The notes below the pieces were generated by a model, which was given only the letters and a program-made list of their open reading frames with translations, searched no databases and was not told the origin of the DNA. This document shows positions 57,300 to 64,000 of a stretch of DNA of 64,000 bases, piece after piece. The stretch covers positions 797,501-861,500 of the forward strand of contig BSYO01000033.1 of the NCBI GenBank assembly GCA_033239525.1. The letters are read 5' to 3'. A program made the translations under genes and the position numbers. The stretch is from Nepenthes gracilis (Eukaryota > Streptophyta > Magnoliopsida > Caryophyllales > Nepenthaceae). Position 1 is the first letter of the stretch. The number at the start of each line of letters is the position of its first letter.

Positions 57300-58384
57300 T
57301 TGTGGCTCCCTCACAAGTTTAAAATGCCCGTGTTGGAGCCTATGACGGAAGCAATGATCCGATGGTCATTTGGATTACTTTTGCACCTTGCTTAGTTTCC
57401 AAAATCTAGAAGATATTGCGCTGTGCCTTTGTTTCCTTCAGACTTTAAAGGGAGGCGTGAATTTGGTTTTACAGGCTAGGACCGAATTTTATTGAGACTT
57501 TTTAGGATCTAGCCGACCAATTTCTATCCCACTTCACATCCAATTGGATGGAAGAAAATTAACCTTAGCATTTGGTCAAGATTAGATAGGGTCCCAATGA
57601 GAGTTTGAAGCGATTTTTAACCCGATTTAATGTCATGGCCAAAGGCATATCAAAATTCATTAATGAGGTAAAATTGAATGCCTATATGGTGATTATTTAA
57701 TCAGGTGACTTGATGATGAGGTGCCTGAGCAACCACGCAATTTGATAGTTGGAGGAGTCACTAACATGGTTTCCTCTAGTGTCGCTAGCGCGGCAATTCA
57801 AGATCATTCGGACCAAGTTTTTTCTAGTAAGAGATAGAAATTAAGGGTAGAGAAAGATTTTATCAGTTTTAGTTGCGATAATATGACACATGTAATCACC
57901 CCTACTCTGACCCTCTTATTGTAATCGCACTTGTTTTTGATGGAGCGTGGGACTACTAACTAAAAAGAGTCTTTATTGATAATGGAAGCTTGAGAAATAA
58001 TGTCTACTTTGATGTCTTCATCAAATAAGGACTAAAATGTAATCAAATGAACCCATCAGATGGACCACCATATGGGCTAGGTAATGAACCGGTTTAAGTT
58101 AAAGGGATTATACACTTAGAAGTTACAATGGGATGTATCCTAAGATGGCCTCTCATCAATTAATTTTTTTGATAGTAGATCTCCCCTTGATCTATAACAC
58201 CATTCTGTGCCTTCCATACCTAATTATATTTAGAGCAGCAACTTCTATCCAATGTTTAAAAATGTTCTTGTCTAAATATAGGGTTGGAGAAGTTAAAAGG
58301 AATCAGGCCACTGGACGAAATTGTTACTTCACACATTTTCATGGCCCAACTCCTTCGGAACTAGTAAAGGAGCCTGACCTTTAG
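57300..58384 (+). pseudogene. gag end and protease region of the Tat element
   Basis: Gag remnants near 57450-57640 and protease from about 57860: HVITPTLTLL-like start, FIDNGSLRNNVYFDVF (about 57972-58020), NPSDGPPYGLGNEPV (about 58050) and YNTILCLPYLIIFRA (58193). The order and motifs match Tat pol. Compare the fragment at 29450-29671. Stops and frame changes are frequent. Confidence 0.75.
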
Positions 58385-58729
58385 GATGAGGCTTCTCCTT
58401 AGCATGCTCAACTTGGCTAGTCACTGTTTCAAATTTCTTTGAATCTGACAGACCCAGACAAATACGTTTAGATTGAGTCATCTTTGGATCAAGATCTGAA
58501 ACAGAAATTGAAAGACTTCTTGTGGAGCAATGCTGACGCATTCACCTGGACACTAGCTGAAATGTCAGGAATTTTAATGGAAATGATGATTTGCAAGTCA
58601 AGCTTCATCCCTGAAAACAAGCTGATCAGGCAGAAAAGGTAAAACTATTCTATGAAAAAACTTGTGACAATTCGAGAAGATGTCAAATAGTTAACCAATG
58701 CTAGCTTCATTAGATAGGCCAATTACCCG

Positions 58730-59330
58730 GATTGGTTGTTTAATATCATAATGGTAAAAAAGAGTAATGAAAAATAGAGGATGTGTGTCAATTTTAAAAA
58801 TATGAATAAAGCATGTATGAAAGACAGTTTTCTATTCCTAAAGGGAGACAAGTTGGTAGATTCAACCTTTGAATATGAGTTATTATGTTTCGTGGATGCC
58901 TATTGAGGATACAATCAGTTCCGAATGAAATCCGAAAATGAAGAGATGGCCTCATTCATGATAGATTGGGGAGCTTATTTCTACAAGGCGATACCCTTTA
59001 ATTTGAAGAATGTTGGTGTCACATATCGGAGACTTGTGAACAAGATATTCAAGTAACAAATTTAGAAAAATATGAAAGTATATATTGACGACATGCTTCT
59101 CAAAAGCGTACTTACTGACGATCATATTCAAGATCTGGTAAAGATGTTTGATGTATTCAGAATATACCAAATAAAGTTAAACTTGACCAAGTGCATCGTT
59201 GGGGTAACTATTGGTGAGTTCTTAGATTTTATTGTCTCACAGCATAGGATAGAAGCCAACCTGAAGAAGATCAAAGCCATTATGGATATGGAACCACCTT
59301 GAATGATTTAAGATTTAAAGATAGACCAGG
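58730..59330 (+). pseudogene. Tat reverse transcriptase
   Basis: Fragments read CVNFKN-like (about 58783), LVDSTFEYELLCFVDAY (about 58855), FRMKSENEEMASFMIDWGAYFYKA (about 58920-58990) and then the 76-aa open reading at 59072-59302 with VYIDDMLLKSVLTDDHI, RIYQIKLNLTKCIVGV and FLDFIVSQHRIEANLKKIKAI. The catalytic YIDD is intact although upstream stops kill the frame. Confidence 0.85.
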
Positions 59331-59379
59331 TGACTCATAGCAAAATTAGCTGAGAAATATTTGTCATTCTTTAAAGCAT

Positions 59380-61500
59380 CGAGGGGTGCAAAAAACGAAC
59401 GGTTTCTAGTGGACAGATGAGTGCCAATAAGCTTTTTATGACTTGAAGAAATACTTGGCACATTTGCCTTTGTTAACTTATCTTAAGGAGGATGAGTATC
59501 TATTAATTTATCTGGCCATTTTAGATCAGCTTTGAGCATTGTTCTAGTAAGAAAAGAATCAAGAATACAACGACCGTTGTACTATATCAACAAACTCTTA
59601 GCCGACGCTAAGACTTGGTATAGTTGAATGGAGAAGGTTATTTTAGCTTTAGTTTTTGCTGTAAGGGAACTCCAGCTATATTTCTAAGCCCATAAGGTTG
59701 TGGTCCTAACAAATTAACCCCTTAAAAGGATTCTACAAAAACCAAATATATTCGGATGCTTGATCAAATGGTATACTGAGTGGGAGTGAGTTCAACAAAG
59801 AATTCCAATCCATACCCTTCATAAAAGGTCAAATCCTCACATACTTCATTGTCGAAACAGTGGCTCCAATCTTGGATGAGTCCACTGAAGAATCCTTAGG
59901 GGCTACATTGACATATCACCACTTAGGTGGATCCGCTATGTAGTTGGAGCCTTTTCCATGTAGATGTCATAATTCTGACATCACCCTAAGGGACCAAGAT
60001 GAAATACTCGATCACATTTGGGTTCCTGGCAATCAACAATATGACCAAGTATGAAACTTTGCTTACAGGTTTGAAGTTGGCAAAAAAAGGTTCCTTTAAG
60101 AATCTAGCCATTTTCAATGATTTCGTGTTAGTACTCAATCAAGTATTGACTAATTTCGAAGTATCAATGTAAAATTGGCCAAAATACCTTTGCAAGGCCC
60201 AGATTTTCCTGTCTTTCCTCTATAGGTTTGAGATCATCCACATTCTCAAAAAATTAACTGGAAAGCCAATCGTGTTTATAAGATGGAAGCATTAGGCTGC
60301 CCAAAATAATATGCACAGCATATGCGAGAGATCCTCCAAAGAGCTAGTATTTATGAACAAGATGAAATTCGCTAAGTGTTGGATTAGGCAACTTGGATGA
60401 GCCCTTATGTGAAATTGTTTCAATATGGAACACTATCGAGCAATCTAATAGAGGCCAAGTGGATTGCAAAAATTGCTGGCTGGTATATAATTGTGGATGA
60501 ATCATTGTACAAAAGAGGTTATTAGATACCTTATATGTATCGACGGATGCAGACTATGCCTTAAGAGAGGTGCATATCGGCATATGTGGAGCACACATGG
60601 GAGGAAAGAATTTAGCCTTTAAATTTTGAGATAAGGCTATTACTAGACACCAATAAAGAAGGATGCTTTGAAGTTTGTCAAAAATGTGACAATTGTCAGA
60701 TTCACGGCAATGTCCCCAATTAGCTACACATGGAACTCCACGCCTGCAAGGCCTCCTGGCCGTTTGCACAATGAGGGTTGGACATACTAGGTCCTTTTTC
60801 TTTGGCGATTAGCAAAAAAAATTTATTATTGTCACGGTTGGCTATTTCACAAAGTGGGTAAAAGCCTTTCCTTTGGCCAAAATTACAGAACAAAATATAA
60901 TAAAATGTGTGCATCAAAGTATTATATGCAGATTTGGAATACTAAATGTCATAATCTTCGACAATGTTACTCAATTCTCGGGTAAGAGGTTCATGAAATA
61001 CTGTAAACGTTTGAAGGTAAGATTGGTTCACTCATCGATCTCATACCCATAGATAAATGGGCAAGTAGAGATGACCAATTGAACGATAATCAATAGTTTG
61101 AAAACCAAACCAGACAAGGCTAGAAGTGCTTGGGTAGATTAAATCCCATTTATGCTTTGGGCATACAGAATGATTCCAAGAAAACTTACTTGAAAAACAC
61201 CTTTCAGCTTATGTTATGAAACGAAAGTGGTGATTCCAATGGAAATAGGCTTGCCAAGCTACCTGGTGGAAAATTTTGCTCCAAATCAGAATTCTCAACT
61301 TTTCAAATAGAATTTGGATCTCTCGAAAGAAGTTAAAGAAGTGGCTTATATTCAAGTGACGGCCTACCAACAAAGGGTCACTAGATATTACGATCGAAAG
61401 GTGAAGGGATAAACGTTCGAAGTAAGCGACTTGGAGTTAAGGAACATTGAAGCCACCAAGAAGCTTGCACACGAGATAAGTTATCCCCAACTTGAAAGCA
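59380..61500 (+). pseudogene. Tat RNase H and integrase remnants
   Basis: Readings at 59400-59700 fit the first RNase H, and LTGLKLAKKGSFKNLAIF (about 60063-60120) with LVLNQVL fits the second, archaeal-type RNase H typical of Tat elements. The integrase zinc region is seen as CQKCDNCQIHG (about 60678-60710) and the core as LDILGPF (about 60779), with a worn C-terminal part to about 61500. All are broken by stops. Confidence 0.72.
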
Positions 61501-62700
61501 CCATTTGTAGTGTCTGCAATACTCTGAAATGGAGTATATGAGTTACGCATTCAAGCCAGAAAGCTTGTCCTGCACACCTAAAACACACTTCACCTCAAAA
61601 AATATTATCAATGAGAAGGCCAACCTAGAAGTTAATTGGTATGTTCTACCCCTTGCTTTAGTTTACTTGGAGAATGTAAATGTTTTGAACATCTATTAAT
61701 AAAAGCACTTTTTTGTCTAATTTTGTATGCATGCATGTGTTTATTAAACTGTTATAGGTATATTAATTTGGCCATAGTTGACTTTGAGTAAGACAGTTGT
61801 TTCAACATTCTGTTTGTTAAAATTCGCTGACCTAAATGGGCAATCATGATGGAGGTTCAAGGGAACCATACAGCCCCAAGTGTGGTTATACACACAAAAT
61901 ATAGTATGACTCGGGCGCTTGAAACCAAAGCATTCAATATCCTCTTGTGAGGTTAATTATCTGGCAAGTTGAGGTCCTTCGAGACCCAACTATCAACGTA
62001 GTTACCTAACTAATTAAACCTCAGGGATGCTACATGCACATAAGTGACTATGTACCCTTCGGCAGGACATGCACAATCAAGCATGTCGTCAAGGTCTAGG
62101 GTTCTCTCTCACCTGTTATAATAGTCTAATGACTTAGTTAGGAATTAATTCAGCCATCACATGATCAAAGAACCGGAATTCATTTGCTCACGGGCTAGAC
62201 CCCATGATCTACACTCATTTATGGGGATCAATTCTGGTTATATAGTGAGGCAAACAATTAAAGAAGTATTCATTGTAGTACAAATTATAACATCTGATTA
62301 CAAAATTGTGAAACTATGTTGACGGCTGTCCTATTGAAATGCGTTGGTATATTTCCAACAATAGATGCATATATTCAATAAGGCCATTCATACTCTTTTC
62401 CAGTCGCTCAAAATGCTCATTGTTGAACTAGTCAGAGTCATCCAAACGTTGATTAAGGTGCTAATCCAAGCCCTCCATCCGCAAGTTAGTTGTGGAAACT
62501 GATTCTTTGAGTTGATTGAAGCAAGTTCTTTTGGCCATCGAATTGACTCCGATATCACTTGTTACAGTGGTGACCCTTTTCTTTTCTTTCTTCTTGTTTT
62601 TCAGTTTAATGGACCTAAGTTGGGAGCTTCCAACTTAATTGTGACAATTGTAAGACTAAGAAAAGGAAGAAAAGTAATAAGTTGCTCCAATTTGAGAAAG
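61501..62700. other. Non-coding 3' part of the Tat element and unassigned DNA
   Basis: No domain was recognised. To about 62480 the sequence resembles the long untranslated stretch that Tat elements carry after integrase. From 62500 a pyrimidine tract ending in TTTTTCAG (62577-62604) looks like a splice acceptor, followed by a Lys-rich open reading (NCDNCKTKKRKKSNK) that I cannot assign. The junction between transposon and host gene falls somewhere here. Confidence 0.45.
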
Positions 62701-62735
62701 AACATGTCTCTAAAAGAAAACATGCTCAAAGGGGT

Positions 62736-63358
62736 ATACATGGCTCTTGTTGTGATTCTGGAATTAATCATCCTAATCAATACTTCACTGTAAGCCTAAT
62801 GATTTTCCTACCGAAGGCAGGTGCTGTTGCATCTTGTTTGACCATTGTCCAAATATTTGAATGAGAGAATTCCATTACATTTAAGGATCATGGGTGATCT
62901 TTAATGGCTGATGATAATTAAATAGCCCCTCAGAATCAACATATTATGAAATTTGTTATAATCTGGTTCTGCACTAGACTTCATATTCCCGGAATTTTTA
63001 CATTTAATGTGTTGCTGTGTTACATTATTGTAAGTCTATGTGTAATGTGCTACCCAGTTACTGTAATATACCCTCTTTCAATTAATTTAGTTACGTTCCC
63101 ATGGCCTATGACACATTGCTAATCTGTCGATGAACTTGATTTAGTCACATTTTATGGAATTTTGTTGTTTTGAATTTTCATAAATGAACAGTGTCACACC
63201 TTGCTGGCCCTCTTTTGCATTAGTGAGAAACATTAGAAACTAGCTCTTCCCAGTGCACATTTGTTAAGTCTGAGGATTAGAATTCATTTGCATATATTGT
63301 TCCTGTACAGAATAATCAGCTGAGTAAAGAGATGTTGGATGCCATGATGGACCCGTGA
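62736..63358 (+). pseudogene. PRIM2-like: Last exons of a DNA primase large subunit-like gene
   Basis: Bases 62736-62789 read IHGSCCDSGINHPNQYFT and end at a GTAAGC donor. After an intron (62790-63310, acceptor CTGTACAG) bases 63311-63358 read NNQLSKEMLDAMMDP and stop at TGA. The INHPNQYF motif after an H-x-x-x-C/D segment is the C-terminal signature of the primase large subunit. The upstream part of the first of these exons is unclear. The Fe-S cluster domain and about 350 middle residues of the usual 450-510 aa protein are not seen between 55527 and 62736. The pieces are in the same order and strand as the first exon at 55389, so they probably are the two ends of one broken gene. If the middle exons are absent in the genome the product cannot work. 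Confidence 0.58.
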
Positions 63359-64000
63359 TGCAGCTAGTCTCTTCAGGTTTGGTTTGTTCCACCTCAAATT
63401 TTGATGATTATGCTTAGACACCAGAGTGCATATAACTGACTGAACCCATTCTATTATGACTGAAGTTTGTGCCTTCTTGCCTGTGTCTCTTAAAGCTTCA
63501 ATATGATGTTTGAAATGTCCAAAGGGGGACACATATCCTGATTAAGACCTGATCGCAGGCCCAAGGGCCAGCTTGACCAGCCTGACGGAGAAATGGCCGG
63601 AGATGGTATGTTTTAGTTGTTGGTTCAACTTGGCCTGTCTAGAAGCCTGCCCTTTCAGCCAATGGTTTATTGATGTGACAATTTGTTTGTTCGGGGGAGA
63701 GGAGGCGGAATCAAGGTTATGTTGATGGACTAGTTGCACTAGCTACTAGCTTATGTTCAATCCGCGCCTTACTTTACACGTAAAAGAAGGGAATAATCAT
63801 TTGGCTGCATTTTGGGGAACTATCATTATCTCAAACTATATAGTTGGAACTATTGTATCGAAAAAAATTAGACAGTTCTCTTTCTCAATCTTTGTGACTT
63901 GCTCCTACAAAACTATGGTTGAAAAGATTGAAAAAATCAGTCATTCGCATCTATTGATGAAAGATTCCTAAGAAAAGTTACGGATCAGTAACATTTTTTC
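63359..64000. other. Downstream flank of the primase-like gene
   Basis: Probable 3' UTR followed by unassigned DNA. Short open readings on both strands (65-82 aa) do not resemble known families. Confidence 0.5.

Larger units (their letters stand above)
55725..62480 (+). mobile_element. Tat-lineage Ty3/gypsy element, decayed, 3' LTR not found
   Basis: The 5' LTR is 55725-56555, followed by primer site TTGGCGCCATTTG. The internal region runs gag, protease, RT, RNase H, integrase on the plus strand, all worn. The protease has the FIDNGS form (about 57972), in place of D-T/S-G, as in Tat elements. The YN-x-ILGRP motif appears as YNTILCLPYL (58193). RT has an intact YIDD (about 59080). After the integrase (to about 61500) comes the usual non-coding 3' part, but no second LTR or target duplication is visible. 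The right edge is therefore a guess. It lies in the first intron of the primase-like gene. Confidence 0.82.

Noticed and set aside
1..64000. tRNA, rRNA, CRISPR or bacterial operon features
   Set aside because: No cloverleaf, rRNA core sequence or regular spacer array was seen. The tandem repeat at 42-48 kb might look array-like but its units are LTRs of about 480 bp with a primer site and TATA box, not CRISPR repeats.

Overview
This is a stretch of nuclear DNA from a flowering plant. The evidence is spliced genes with GT-AG (and two GC-AG) introns, a plant-only WRKY factor and a plant DUF1664 gene, very AT-rich intergenic DNA, and many LTR retrotransposons. The species cannot be named from the sequence alone. 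No rRNA, tRNA or CRISPR feature was recognised.

Layout. 1-12.5 kb is AT-rich intergenic DNA with solo LTRs of Ty3/gypsy Tat-lineage type (1580-2646, 7810-8632, about 8951-10065) and a decayed gag remnant near 4.3-5.1 kb. 12.5-19.2 kb holds one decayed Ty3/gypsy element with both LTRs, a perfect 5-bp target duplication (GTGTG) and a chromodomain-like tail; its protease region is interrupted by about 1 kb of a Tat LTR bounded by a 63-bp perfect direct repeat. 19.8-23.6 kb is an intact WRKY75-like group IIc WRKY gene (186 aa, two exons, 3.3-kb intron inside the WRKY domain). 25.2-34.0 kb is an inactivated minus-strand Ty1/copia element carrying two nested Tat insertions: a solo LTR (26300-27309) and a truncated Tat element (28604-32640, TSD AGATA).

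35.6-54.0 kb is a 14-exon gene for a DUF1664 protein (354 aa, coherent reading frame). Its 8.8-kb sixth intron contains the most unusual structure in the window: a tandem chain of seven LTRs and six internal segments of a small non-autonomous LTR retrotransposon (42372-48220), flanked as one block by a perfect CTTAG target duplication. Two introns of this gene, including the one holding the chain, appear to start with GC instead of GT. LINE fragments lie in introns 3 and 6.

55.3-63.4 kb carries the first exon and last exons of what looks like the DNA primase large subunit gene, with an E2F-like promoter site. Between them lies a decayed Tat element (55725 to about 62.5 kb), and the middle exons are not visible, so this locus is probably broken.

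The genes do not form a pathway. The window is best read as three host loci (defence/nutrient-type WRKY regulator, DUF1664 membrane protein, replication primase) in a landscape shaped by nested retrotransposons.
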